A stretch of DNA of 64,000 bases, from NCBI GenBank assembly GCA_964019425.1, contig OZ025845.1, positions 310,001 through 374,000 of the forward strand, given 5' to 3'. Within the stretch, counting starts at the first letter, position 1. Every line of letters begins with the position of its first letter. The notes beneath the pieces were generated by a model. That model did no database searches, was not told the DNA's origin, and worked only from the letters and a program-made list of their open reading frames with translations. This document shows positions 42,732-52,900 of this stretch, in pieces. Position numbers and translations under genes: made by a program. This DNA comes from Flectonema sp. DT1601. Taxonomy: Eukaryota > Euglenozoa > Diplonemea > Diplonemida > Diplonemidae.

Positions 42732-42760
<29 letters not shown>

Positions 42761-42875
42761 ATTTATTATTTAAAAAAAGGAAACAATCAGTTTAGCGTCT
42801 CGATCAGGACGGAAAATAGAAATTAATCGACATAGTTGATCGATAGAAAAAAAAACAATGATAACATTGTTTATT

Positions 42876-42908
<33 letters not shown>

Positions 42909-45022
42909 TTTTTAATTATTTTAAAGAAAAAACAATCAGTTTAGCGTCTTGACCAGGACGGAAAATAGTAAGTAATCGACATAGTCGATCGATAAAAAAA
43001 AAACAATGATAACATTGTTTATTCCTTTTTTTTTTTTTTTTTTATTCTTTTTATTTATTTTTAAAGAAAAAACAATCAGTTTAGCGTCCTGACCAGGACG
43101 GAAAATAGAAAGTAATCGACATAGTCGATCGATAAAAAAAACAATGATAACATTGTTTATTCTTTTTTTTTTTATTTTAAATTCTTTTTATTTATTTTTT
43201 AAAGAAAAAAACGGAAAATAGAAATTAGTCGACAAAGTCGAACGATAAAAAAAAACAATGATAACATTGTTTATTCTTTTTTTTGTATTTTTTTATATTT
43301 TTTTTTATTAATTTTGAAAAAAAAAACAATCAGTTTAGCGTCTTGACCAGGACGGAAAATAGAAAGTAATCGACATAGTCGATCGATAAAAAAAACAATG
43401 ATAACATTGTTTATTCTTTTTTTTTTTTTTTTATTTTAATTCTTTTTATTTATTTTTAAAAAGAAAAAAAAATGGAAAATAGAAATTAGTCAACAAAGTC
43501 GAACGATAAAAAAAAAACAATGATAACATTGTTTATTCTTTTTTTTTTTATTTTTTTTATATTCTTTTTTATTAATTTTGAAAAAAAAACAATCAGTTTA
43601 GCGTCTTGACCAGGACGGAAAATAGAAAGTAATCGACATAGTCGATCGATAAAAAAAACAATGATAACATTGTTTATTCTTTTTTTTTTTTTTTTAAATT
43701 CTTTTTATTTATTTTTTAAAGAAAAAAAACGGAAAATAGAAATTAGTCGACAAAGTCGAACGATAAAAAAAAACAATGATAACATTGTTTATTCTTTTTT
43801 TTGTATTTTTTTATATTTTTTTTTATTAATTTTGAAAAAAAAAACAATCAGTTTAGCGTCTTGACCAGGACGGAAAATAGAAAGTAATCGACATAGTCGA
43901 TCGATAAAAAAAACAATGATAACATTGTTTATTCTTTTTTTTTTTTTTTTATTTTAATTCTTTTTATTTATTTTTAAAAAGAAAAAAAAATGGAAAATAG
44001 AAATTAGTCAACAAAGTCGAACGATAAAAAAAAACAATGATAACATTGTTTATTCTTTTTTTTTTTATTTTTTTTATATTCTTTTTTATTAATTTTGAAA
44101 AAAAAACAATCAGTCTAGCGTCTTGACCAGGACGGAAAATAGAAAGTAATCGACATAGTCGATCGATAAAAAAAACAATGATAACATTGTTTATTCTTTT
44201 TTTTTTTATTTTAAATTCTTTTTATTTATTTTTTAAAGAAAAAAACGGAAAATAGAAATTAGTCGACAAAGTCGAACGATAAAAAAAAACAATGATAACA
44301 TTGTTTATTCTTTTTTTTGTATTTTTTTATATTTTTTTTTTTTAATTTTGAAAAAAAAAACAATCAGTTTAGCGTCTTGACCAGGACGGAAAATAGAAAG
44401 TAATCGACATAGTCGATCGATAAAAAAAACAATGATAACATTGTTTATTCTTTTTTTTTTTTTTTTATTTTAATTCTTTTTATTTATTTTTAAAAAGAAA
44501 AAAAAATGGAAAATAGAAATTAGTCAACAAAGTCGAACGATAAAAAAAAAACAATGATAACATTGTTTATTCTTTTTTTTTTTATTTTTTTTATATTCTT
44601 TTTTATTAATTTTGAAAAAAAAACAATCAGTTTAGCGTCTTGACCAGGACGGAAAATAGAAAGTAATCGACATAGTCGATCGATAAAAAAAACAATGATA
44701 ACATTGTTTATTCTTTTTTTTTTTATTTTAAATTCTTTTTATTTATTTTTTAAAGAAAAAAAACGGAAAATAGAAATTAGTCGACAAAGTCGAACGATAA
44801 AAAAAAAACAATGATAACATTGTTTATTCTTTTTTTTGTATTTTTTTATATTCTTTTTTATTAATTTTGAAAAAAAACAATCAGTTTAGCGTCTTGACCA
44901 GGACGGAAAATAGAAAGTAATCGACATAGTCGATCGATAAAAAAAACAATGATAACATTGTTTATTCTTTTTTTTTTTTTTTTTTTTTAAATTCTTTTTA
45001 TTTATTTTTTAAAGAAAAAAAA
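42732..45022 (+). repeat. palindromic satellite, array 1 (about 2.3 kb)
   Basis: The long subunit holds CAATCAGTTTAGCG, the inverted repeat CGTCTTGACCAGGACG, the hairpin ATCGACATAGTCGAT, and AACAATGATAACATTGTT, then a T run and TTTATTTATTTTTAAAG. The short subunit lacks the first two and has GTCGACAAAGTCGAA instead. After three long units (42,783, 42,929, 43,070) the two alternate as a higher-order repeat: successive CAATCAGTTTAGCG boxes from 43,326 are 254-264 bp apart, seven times. No coding frame. Palindromes are better conserved than the A/T tracts between them. Confidence 0.93.
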
Positions 45023-45077
45023 ACCCGCAAACCCGCAAACCCGCAAACCCGCAAACCCGCAAACCCGCAAACCCGCA
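45023..45077 (+). repeat. (CCCGCAAA)n tract of about seven units
   Basis: Perfect 8-bp repeats replacing the position between AAAGAAAA and CGGAAAATAG of a satellite unit. A second tract of five units sits at the same satellite position at 56,275-56,313. It resembles a telomere-type repeat in strand asymmetry but is probably a local expansion. Confidence 0.9.
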
Positions 45078-45194
45078 CTAGAGATACCCCTTCCAGGCTC
45101 GCGTTGCTCGCACACAACTTTTTTTTTTAAAGCTTTCTGAACAAACATTATTTTTACAACCAAGTCACGTCTGTTTTTATTCCCTGGCTAGGTA

Positions 45195-45262
45195 CCCGTC
45201 CAGGGTACAAATTTGAACTTAACTTTACGCTCGCGTTAAGTTAAGTCCAATTTTGTACCCTT
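45195..45262. repeat. imperfect 21-bp inverted repeat hairpin
   Basis: GGGTACAAATTTGAACTTAA on the left faces TTAAGTCCAATTTTGTACCC on the right, with a CTCGCG-containing loop. It may be a small MITE or a structured RNA end. Confidence 0.7.
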
Positions 45263-45309
45263 TTCCTTGCTACTTTCTTCTTACTAATTTTTCTGGTTGA
45301 AAAACACAA

Positions 45310-45395
45310 AAAATGTGCCTGGGAATTGAACCCTTGCCACGGCTACCGAAGAGATTTAAGGTATCCACTCGGCTGTGCAGCCCTGGGGTTTTCTT
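45310..45395 (-). repeat. tRNA-like (Ser/Leu type) degenerate sequence
   Basis: On the minus strand there is an A-box-like CAGCCGAGTGGATACC, as in type II tRNAs, and about 40 bases on a B-box-like GGGTTCAATTCCC, followed by a T run. The acceptor stem does not pair. It is best read as a tRNA-derived SINE head or tRNA pseudogene. Confidence 0.5.
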
Positions 45396-45544
45396 TTTTT
45401 TTTTTATTTATTTATTTATGTGTTCTTAGCCTCTTTATGGAAATCCTTCCATTTTCCCTTCCCTCCAGTCTTAACGTAGGAGAGTCTACCAGGTGCCTAC
45501 CCTGGACGCCCTTCGGGCGCGGGATTTGAACTAATTGCGTGTAT

Positions 45545-45640
45545 GGGTGTGATGGGTTATTGCAGTGGCAGGGGGTCGAACCAGCGATCACCCAGCCCCA
45601 GGGCGAGGGTTATACTACTACCCCTGGGATATCGCAACTT
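45545..45640 (-). repeat. tRNA-like sequence 2
   Basis: Minus strand: GGGGTAGTAGTATAACCCTC as the A-box region and CTGGTTCGACCCCC as the B box. Partial acceptor pairing TTGC/GCAA. A third B-box-like AGTTCAAATCCCGC lies just downstream on the same strand (about 45,520). Degenerate, probably not a working tRNA gene. Confidence 0.45.
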
Positions 45641-45684
45641 TTTATTATTATTACTTTTCTGCAATTTTTATTTGTAAATAAGTT

Positions 45685-45945
45685 TTCGAAAAGGTGGGAA
45701 GTAACGGACTGGGAGCTTTTGGCTCCTGCCCTATTCCTCCTGATGTAAACATTCTTTTTTTTTTTTTTTTTTTCTTTTTAACAGGCCCAAAGGGCGACAA
45801 TGAAAGATGCTGACCAAGGAATAATATTCAAATGAATTTTCGTTTCAAAGAAACGAACAGGATTAAGGGAGAGGCAGAAAAAAAAAAAAAAAATAATATG
45901 AAGAGGAAATAATCAAACATGAAAAAAAAAAAAAAAAAATAAATA
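45685..45945 (+). repeat. module C, copy 2
   Basis: GTGGGAAGTAACGGACTGGG through the three hairpins to the A-rich end. It is followed not by leader and satellite but by unrelated AT-rich DNA with a GTCCC-AAC-GGGAC hairpin near 46,010. Confidence 0.8.
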
Positions 45946-46691
45946 AATAAACGTTATATATAAGCAATTTCTTCTTTCGCAATTTTTTATTTATTTATTA
46001 CTTTTCTGTCCCAACGGGACGACAAATGAAAAATGTCCTCCCTTAGCTGAAAATGCACACTGCGCCCTGTTTTATCAAGTCCTTTGTTTTTGTTTTTCTG
46101 AAAGATATCTGTAGTTGTTGTTATATTAATATGCTAACATGGAAACGACGGCTAGGTTTATGATGATTGGATATGTGGCTTAGGTTATCTGTTTGTTACA
46201 TTTGGAAGTATTTTACAACAGGTTTATCGAACCTGTATCTGTATCAATGTGTGCGACCCTGGGATGGGAATATAGGAATTTAGTTATATTAATAAGGTTA
46301 TCGTTCATTATTCCCAATGAAATAGAAATGTGGGAAGAACTATGGGATGGCAGAACGCAGCCCCCCCCCCAACCCCCCCCAAGGGGGGGGAGCCACTAAT
46401 AAAGGCCAACCTCCTGAAAAAGAATCAAGAAAGAACAAAAATGCCCTCACCCAAGGTCGAACTGGACGGTTTACAGCCACTTTGGGGTTTGTAAAGAATG
46501 GTTAGTTCGAAAGAAAGATTTTTTCTGAAGAATTCTTTTTTAACTACCCACTAAATTGGCAACCATACACTTAAATTTCAAAACCATACTAAAAAAGAAA
46601 TTTCATCACATTTTATACTTTAAGAAAATGGTTACCCATCTTTTTTAGACCTGCTCGGGCACAAAAATCCAGCATTTTTCCTTAGGCAGAA
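45946..46691. other. unassigned spacer with a C-run/G-run hairpin
   Basis: It contains no gene. At 46,343-46,405 there is GGGATGGCAGAACGCAG, runs of nine or ten C, then eight C facing eight G with AA between, then AGCCACTAATAAA. This phrase recurs at 48,477 and 60,210. Confidence 0.5.
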
Positions 46692-46741
46692 ATAAATCTT
46701 ACTTACTTCCTACTGAAGAAAATTGGCAGCTTAAATTTGTT

Positions 46742-48464
46742 TGCAGGAAAAAAGTAAGCAGCTAAAATTTGCTTGCGGGAAGAAAATAAGCAGCCAAAAT
46801 TTGCTTGCAGGAAGAAAATAAGCAGCTAAAATCTGCCCAAGAAAAAAATAAGCAGCCAAAATTTGCTTGCGGGAAGAGAATCAGCAGCCAAAATTTGCTT
46901 GCGGGAAGAAAATAAGCAGCTAAAATTTGCTTGCGGGAAGAAAATAAGCAGCCAAAATTTGCTTGCGGGAAGAGAATCAGCAGCCAAAATTTGCTTGCGG
47001 GAAGAGAATCAGCAGCCAAAATTTGCTTGCGGGAAGAAAATAAGCAGCTAAAATTTGCTTGCGGGAAGAGAATCAGCAGCCAAAATTTGCTTGCGGGAAG
47101 AAAATAAGCAGCTAAAATTTGCTTGCGGGAAGAAAATAAGCAGCCAAAATTTGCTTGCGGGAAGAGAATCAGCAGCCAAAATTTGCTTGCGGGAAGAGAA
47201 TCAGCAGCCAAAATTTGCTTGCGGGAAGAAAATAAGCAGCTAAAATTTGCTTGCGGGAAGAAAATAAGCAGCCAAAATTTGCTTGCGGGAAGAAACTAAG
47301 CAGCCAAAATTTGCTTGCGGGAAGAAAATAAGCAGCTAAAATTTGCTTGCGGGAAGAAAATAAGCAGCCAAAATTTGCTTGCGGGAAGAGAATCAGCAGC
47401 CAAAATTTGCTTGCGGGAAGAGAATCAGCAGCCAAAATTTGCTTGCGGGAAGAGAATCAGCAGCCAAAATTTGCTTGCGGGAAGAAAATAAGCAGCTAAA
47501 ATTTGCTTGCGGGAAGAAAATAAGCAGCCAAATTTTGCTTGCGGGAAGAGAATCAGCAGCCAAAATTTGCTTGCGGGAAGAAAATAAGCAGCTAAAATTT
47601 GCTTGCGGGAAGAAAATAAGCAGCCAAAATTTGCTTGCGGGAAGAGAATCAGCAGCCAAAATTTGCTTGCGGGAAGAGAATCAGCAGCCAAAATTTGCTT
47701 GCGGGAAGAAAATAAGCAGCTAAAATTTGCTTGCGGGAAGAAAATAAGCAGCCAAAATTTGCTTGCGGGAAGAAAATAAGCAGCTAAAATTTGCTTGCGG
47801 GAAGAAAATAAGCAGCTAAGATTTGCTTGCGGGAAGAAAATAAGCAGCCAAAATTTGCTTGCGGGAAGAGAATCAGCAGCCAAAGTTTGCTTGCGGGAAG
47901 AAAATAAGCAGCTAAAATTTGCTTGCGGGAAGAAAATAAGCAGCCAAAATTTGCTTGCGGGAAGAGAATCAGCAGCCAAAATTTGCTTGCGGGAAGAAAA
48001 TAAGCAGCTAAAATTTGCTTGCGGGAAGAAAATAAGCAGCTAAGATTTGCTTGCGGGAAGAAAATAAGCAGCCAAAATTTGCTTGCGGGAAGAGAATCAG
48101 CAGCCAAAATTTGCTTGCGGGAAGAGAATCAGCAGCCAAAATTTGCTTGCGGGAAGAAAATAAGCAGCTAAGATTTGCTTGCGGGAAGAAAATAAGCAGC
48201 CAAAATTTGCTTGCGGGAAGAGAATCAGAAGCCAAAATTTGCTTGCGGGAAGAAAATAAGCAGCTAAAATTTGCTTGCGGGAAGAAAATAAGCAGCTAAA
48301 ATTTGCTTGCGGGAAGAAAATTAGCAGCTAAAATTTGCTTGCGGGAAGAAAATTAGCAGCTAAAATTTGCTTGCGGGAAGAAAATAAGCAGCCAAAATTT
48401 GCTTGCGGGAAGAAAATAAGCAGCCAAAATTTGCTTGCGGGAAGAAAATAAGCAGCCAAAATTG
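46742..48464 (+). repeat. 32-bp minisatellite, about 54 units
   Basis: Unit GGGAAGAAAATAAGCAGC plus YAAAATTTGCTTGC (Y is C or T). Three linked variants occur (AAATA..T, AAATA..C and GAATC..C) in recurring orders, so blocks of several units have been duplicated together. Because 32 is not a multiple of three and the unit lacks stops in some phases, long frames appear on both strands, but these are artefacts of the period. The same repeat lies inverted at 62,525-62,985. Confidence 0.95.
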
Positions 48465-48469
48465 TATAG

Positions 48470-49836
48470 AACTATGGGATGGCAGAACGCAGCCCCCCCC
48501 CCAACCCCCCCTAAGCTCACTGGACTCTCCTTGTCATTCTCTTCTATTTCTTCCATCTCTCTCCAGAATTCCCCACCTGAACTCATGTCAACGGGATCGC
48601 AAACACTTCCTGCTGATTTCGCTATAGTGATAAGAAGTCAATCTGACATGGGTTCCCAAACCCCCTTGTACAATAAAAAAGAAGGAAGATTAAGGCTGAA
48701 ACTTTCCTTGAAATGCCAGATTTTAGAAAACGAACTAGAACAAATGAAAGAACGAATGTTTTATGTTCTATTTTTATTTTACTTTAATGCGATGTCAGCC
48801 TCCCTCGAGAATGACAAGCAGCTACTGAATGGATTGTCTATTGAGAACAAAGCATCCAAACAACGGGCCGCCGAGAGTGTATCTCACAGCCCACTCCCTT
48901 TAAATCTATCCGCACCCCCCATCTGTCTTTAACGTAGAAACGGAACAGAAAAAACGTGAACTATTGGAAAAAGAGAATCAACACCTGATCGCTGAATGTG
49001 ATTTAGTGAAAAGTTCTCTTCTCTCATTAGTTCAAAGAACTAACTCTCTGGAGGAAAAAAGGACGAGCGAGCTGGCGCGACAATCACAAAGAGCGGACCA
49101 CGCTGAAATGTTTTATTTCAACTTACAACAAAGGTTCATTCTATTAAACAATGAATTAGAATCTAAGTGTAGGGATGAAACTGGAACAAAAATTCAACTC
49201 TATTTGTCTCAACAAGAGGTCGCAACATTGCGTGCTGGCCCTCAACTGTCCCATTTTTCCCAACAATTTTCCCCAACACCCCCCTTTTTATTCGAATCAA
49301 CGTCCACGGTAAAGAATTATCGACTCCCTCTCATCGCAACAACCTATTACTCCTGGACTCCCAAACCCCGTCTTTCCTTTTTTTTTAAACCTCATTCTCC
49401 ATTGATCACGTTCCCTTCTGAACTGTCTCAAAGTAGACTACTGGTATCGTCTTCTGCTCAAACGGAACAAGAAAAAGACAGTGCGGCGACCTCATCGACG
49501 GAAGATTCACCTATTGCGAGGCAATGGTCCGAAGGTAGACTCGATTTACTGGACAACTACTGTCAAGCGGTAAGTGACTCTCTCCAGACAAATGAGAAAG
49601 TGGCGCTGCTCTCGGAAAAACTAGTGGAAGAGCAACGTCGATGCTCCGAGTTGAGCTATCAACAGAAGACTATCCATAAAGAACAACTGGATCATTCCAT
49701 GTTGTTGATGGAGATGGCCAGTGAGCTCTCTGAGCAACTCTATTTGGCAAAAGACCAAAACAGAGCTCTCAAATTTCAGTTACAAACATGGGCAAATGGT
49801 TTTAACCCACCCGAAAAGGAAGCGCAATTTCGATAA
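48470..49836 (+). mobile_element. coiled-coil repeat, copy 3 (divergent, broken)
   Basis: Begins with the C-rich phrase, then CTCACTGGACTCTCC and a C/T-rich tract ending CTCTCTCCAG, which looks like a splice acceptor or an initiator region. ATG at 48,585 gives MSTGSQTLPADFAIVIRSQS. Two open stretches follow (48,585-48,932 and 48,964-49,836). Their products share most helical blocks with copy 1 (FNLQQRFILLNNELESKC, then IARQWSEGRLDLLDNYCQAV and ALKFQLQTWANGF) at perhaps 55-60 percent identity by eye, while the DNA has drifted. The right limit is the junction with module C at about 49,826. It appears interrupted at least once. Confidence 0.7.
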
Positions 49837-50229
49837 AGTGGGAAGTAACGGACTGGGAGCTTTTGGCTCCTGCCCTATTCCCGATGTAAACTTTCTTTTT
49901 ATTTTTTTTTTTTTTTTTTTAACAGGCCCAAAGGGCGACAATGATGGTTGCTGACCAAGGAATAATATTCAAATGAATTTTCGTTTCAAAGAAACGAACA
50001 GAATTGAGAGAGAGGCAGAGAAAAAAAAAAAAAAAAAAAAAAAGAAAGAATAGAAAAAAAAAATATGAAGAGGAAATAATCAAACATGAAAAAAAAAAAA
50101 AAAAAAAAATATATATAAATAAAAAACGTTGTATGAAAAAGGAAAAAAAAGAAAAAAAAAGACCAGAAAAGGAAAGAGAAAATGAAAAGGTATAATATTA
50201 TTGTGGGGATATGAGGATAGCAGGGAGAT

Positions 50230-50232
<3 letters not shown>
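49826..50232 (+). repeat. module C copy 3 plus leader
   Basis: CAATTTCGATAAAGTGGG, the three hairpins, A-rich DNA, an uninterrupted TATATATAAATAAA (the empty counterpart of the transposon insertion site at 38,239/42,609), then the leader ending GATAGCAGGGAGATGCTC. Confidence 0.88.
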
Positions 50233-50264
<32 letters not shown>

Positions 50265-51890
50265 TTATTATTTAAAAAAAGGAAACAATCAGTTTAGCGT
50301 CTCGATCAGGACGGAAAATAGAAATTAATCGACATAGTTGATCGATAGAAAAAAAACAATGATAACATTGTTTATTCTTTTTTTTTTTTTTTTTTTTTTT
50401 TAAATCCTTTTAATTATTTTAAAGAAAAAACAATCAGTTTAGCGTCTTGACCAGGACGGAAAATAGAAAGTAATCGACATAGTCGATCGATAAAAAAAAA
50501 ACAATGATAACATTGTTTATTCCTTTTTTTTTTTTTTTTTTTTATTCTTTTCATTTATTTTTAAAGAAAAAACAATCAGTTTAGCGTCCTGACCAGGACG
50601 GAAAATTGAAAGTGATCGACATAGGCGATCGATAAAAAAACAATGATAACATTGTTTATTCTTTTTTTTTTGTTTTTTTTTTTTTTATTCTTTTTATTTA
50701 TTTTTTAAAGAAAAAACAATCAGTTTAGCGTCTTGACCAGGACGGAAAATAGAAATTAGTCGACAAAGTCGATCGATAACAAAACAATGATAACATTGTT
50801 TATTCTTTTTTTTTTTTTTTTTTTTTTTTATTCTTTTTATTTATTTTTTAAAGAAAAAACAATCAGTTTAGCGTCCTGACCAGGACGGAAATAGAAAGTA
50901 ATCGACATAGTCGATCGATAAAAAAAAACAATGATAACATTGTTTAATCTTTTTTTTTTTTTTTTTTTTTTTTTATTCTTTTTATTTTTTTAGAAAAAAC
51001 AATCAGTTTAGCGTCTTGACCAGGACGGAAAATAGAAATTAGTCGACAAAGTCGATCGATAAAAAAACAATGATAACATTGTTTATTCTTTTTTTTTTTT
51101 TTTTTTTTAAATTCTTTTTATTTATTTTTTAAGAAAAAAAACGGAAAATAGAAATTAGTCGACAAAGTCGAACGATAAAAAAACTATGATAACATTGTTT
51201 ATTCTTTTTTTTATTTTTTTTTTTTATATTCTTTTTTATTAATTTTGAAAAAAAAAAACAATCAGTTTAGCGTCTTGACCAGGACGGAAAATAGAAAGTA
51301 ATCGACATAGTCGATCGATAAAAAAACAATGATAACATTGTTTATTCTTTTTTTTTTTTTTTTTTTTAAATTCTTTTTATTTATTTTTTAAGAAAATAAA
51401 ACGGAAAATAGAAATTAGTCGACAAAGTCGAACGATAAAAAAAACAATGATAACATTGTTTATTCTTTTTTTTATTTTTTTTTTTATATTCTTTTTTATT
51501 AATTTTGAAAAAAAAAAAAAAAAACAATCAGTTTAGCGTCTTGACCAGGACGGGAAATAGAAAGTAATCGACATAGTCGATCGATAAAAAAACAATGATA
51601 ACATTGTTTATTCTTTTTTTTTTTTTTTTTCTTTTTAAATTCATTTTATTTATTTTTTAAGAAAAAAAACGGAAAATAGAAATTAGTCGACAAAGTCGAA
51701 CGATAAAAAAAACAATGATAACATTGTTTATTCTTTTTTTTATTTTTTTTTTTTTTATATTCTTTTTTATTAATTTTGAAAAAAAAAAAACAATCAGTTT
51801 AGCGTCTTGACCAGGACGGAAAATAGAAAGTAATCAACATAGTCGATCGATAAAAATACAATGATAACATTGTTTAATCTTTTATAATTT
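50233..51890 (+). repeat. palindromic satellite, array 2 (about 1.65 kb)
   Basis: The same units as array 1, first as a run of long subunits (50,284, 50,430, 50,573, 50,717, 50,857, 51,000) and then alternating long and short. A loop change CATAGGCGATC occurs in one unit (50,625). The array ends with AATGATAACATTGTTTAATC and a run into CAAGCGGAATTGATC. Confidence 0.92.
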
Positions 51891-51904
51891 TTTATTTTTT
51901 TTTT

Positions 51905-52260
51905 GTTTTAAAAAAAAAAAAAAAAAAACAAGCGGAATTGATCATAATGGGTGGTAGGGGTTGTTATAACTTCGTTTGAAAATTCTTCTTTTTTGATTTC
52001 TTTTTTTTTTTTCTTTTTACAGGAGTTAAGATCACTGTCAGGAGACAACACATTAACAAGAGCAGCAAGAAAATGAAACCCCAAAGCGTCCGAGGGAGCG
52101 CCTATCACAAAAAAAGCGAACTCCACCCTCAACGAATCCTCATGATCGCAGAAGAATCTTTTTAGATGACGATTGCTAAGTTCTAGTTTCTATTAGTATT
52201 AAATTATTTGTATTATTTTGTCGATATGTTTATGTCTGTACGATCATAACGTCAATCAGA
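51905..52260 (+). repeat. composite repeat tail with basic C-terminal coding remnant
   Basis: CTTTTTACAGGAGTTAAGAT at about 52,012 resembles a 3' splice site after the satellite. About 60 bp further the sequence reads ENETPKRPRERLSQKKRTPP then STNPHDRRR, matching EENETPPRKSERSTLKKRTP of copy 2. The 3' region (GTCGATATGTTTATGTC and so on) follows. The tail matches the C-terminus of the compact copies, so in this unit the ORF body and its tail lie on either side of module C and the satellite. Confidence 0.65.
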
Positions 52261-52263
52261 TTA

Positions 52264-52565
52264 CTGCAACTGGAAATATTACTGCGCGGAAAAAACCGCA
52301 CTAATTTCCAAATCTGCAAAAAACCGCACTAATTTTTCCACGCAGTAATATTTCCACCGCACTAATATTTCTGCTCAGAAGTGATTTTTTTTCCAGCTGC
52401 ATTTTTCTGCTGGTGCCTTACACAGCAAAAAAGCAACCAAATTTTTTTCTACCACCAAGTGGAAAAAACCGCACTAATCTTTTCTCAGAAAAACCGCACT
52501 AATTTTTCCGCGCAGTAATATTTCCCCGCAGTAATTATTCAGCGCAGTAATATTTCCAGTTGCAG
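52264..52565. mobile_element. 302-bp MITE with 24-bp TIRs and TA target duplication
   Basis: Ends CTGCAACTGGAAATATTACT and its exact inverse (perfect over 24 bp), flanked by TA on both sides (52,262-52,263 and 52,566-52,567). The same repeat without the insertion reads CAGATTAATTG at 36,807 and 52,758, so the empty site is visible. The interior is made of CCGCACTAATTTTTCC and CGCAGTAATATTTCC subrepeats. TA duplication suggests mobilisation by a Tc1/mariner-type transposase, which is not in the window. Confidence 0.9.
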
Positions 52566-52897
52566 TAATTGTTAATTGTAATTGGTTTGAGCGCTTATCA
52601 AAAAAAAAAAAAAAAAAGCGAACTCCAACCTCAACGAACTTTCATGATCGCAGAAGAATCTTTTTAGATGACGATTGCTAAGTTCTAGTTTCTATTAGTA
52701 TTTATTTATTTGTATTATTTTGTCGATATGTTTATGTCCGTTAGATCATAACGTTAATCAGATTAATTGTCAACTGTTAATTGTAAATGGTCTAAACCCC
52801 AATCCAAGTTCCCAAGGCTTGGCATAGATTTGAGTGACGCCTTACTGGCCTCCTCATCCTCTATGAGTGGTGAGGGGGCCAGCAATGGTTTTTTTTT
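52566..52897 (+). repeat. second copy of the composite tail and 3' region
   Basis: AAGCGAACTCCAACCTCAACG to TTTAGATGACGATTGCTAAG repeats 52,120-52,190, followed by the full 3' region ending GGGGGCCAGCAATGG and a T run. It is a direct duplication of the tail, one copy of which carries the MITE. Confidence 0.8.
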
Positions 52898-52900
52898 TTT

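Noticed and set aside
42732-45022. Satellite array as a coding tandem repeat
   Set aside because: The unit is interrupted by stops and variable A/T runs in every frame.
45023-45077. CCCGCAAA tract as a chromosome end
   Set aside because: Only seven units, embedded in the satellite at the same position as a second short tract, with more DNA on both sides.
46762-48299. Long frames on both strands of the minisatellite (KFACGKKISSQNLLAGRES and FWLLILFPQANFGCLF types)
   Set aside because: They arise because a 32-bp unit without stops cycles through all frames. No start context, no unique sequence, and equal length on both strands.
46742-48464. Regular 32-bp repeats resembling a CRISPR array
   Set aside because: There are no spacers: units are directly adjacent and differ only at a few linked positions. 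The genome is eukaryotic and no cas genes are present.
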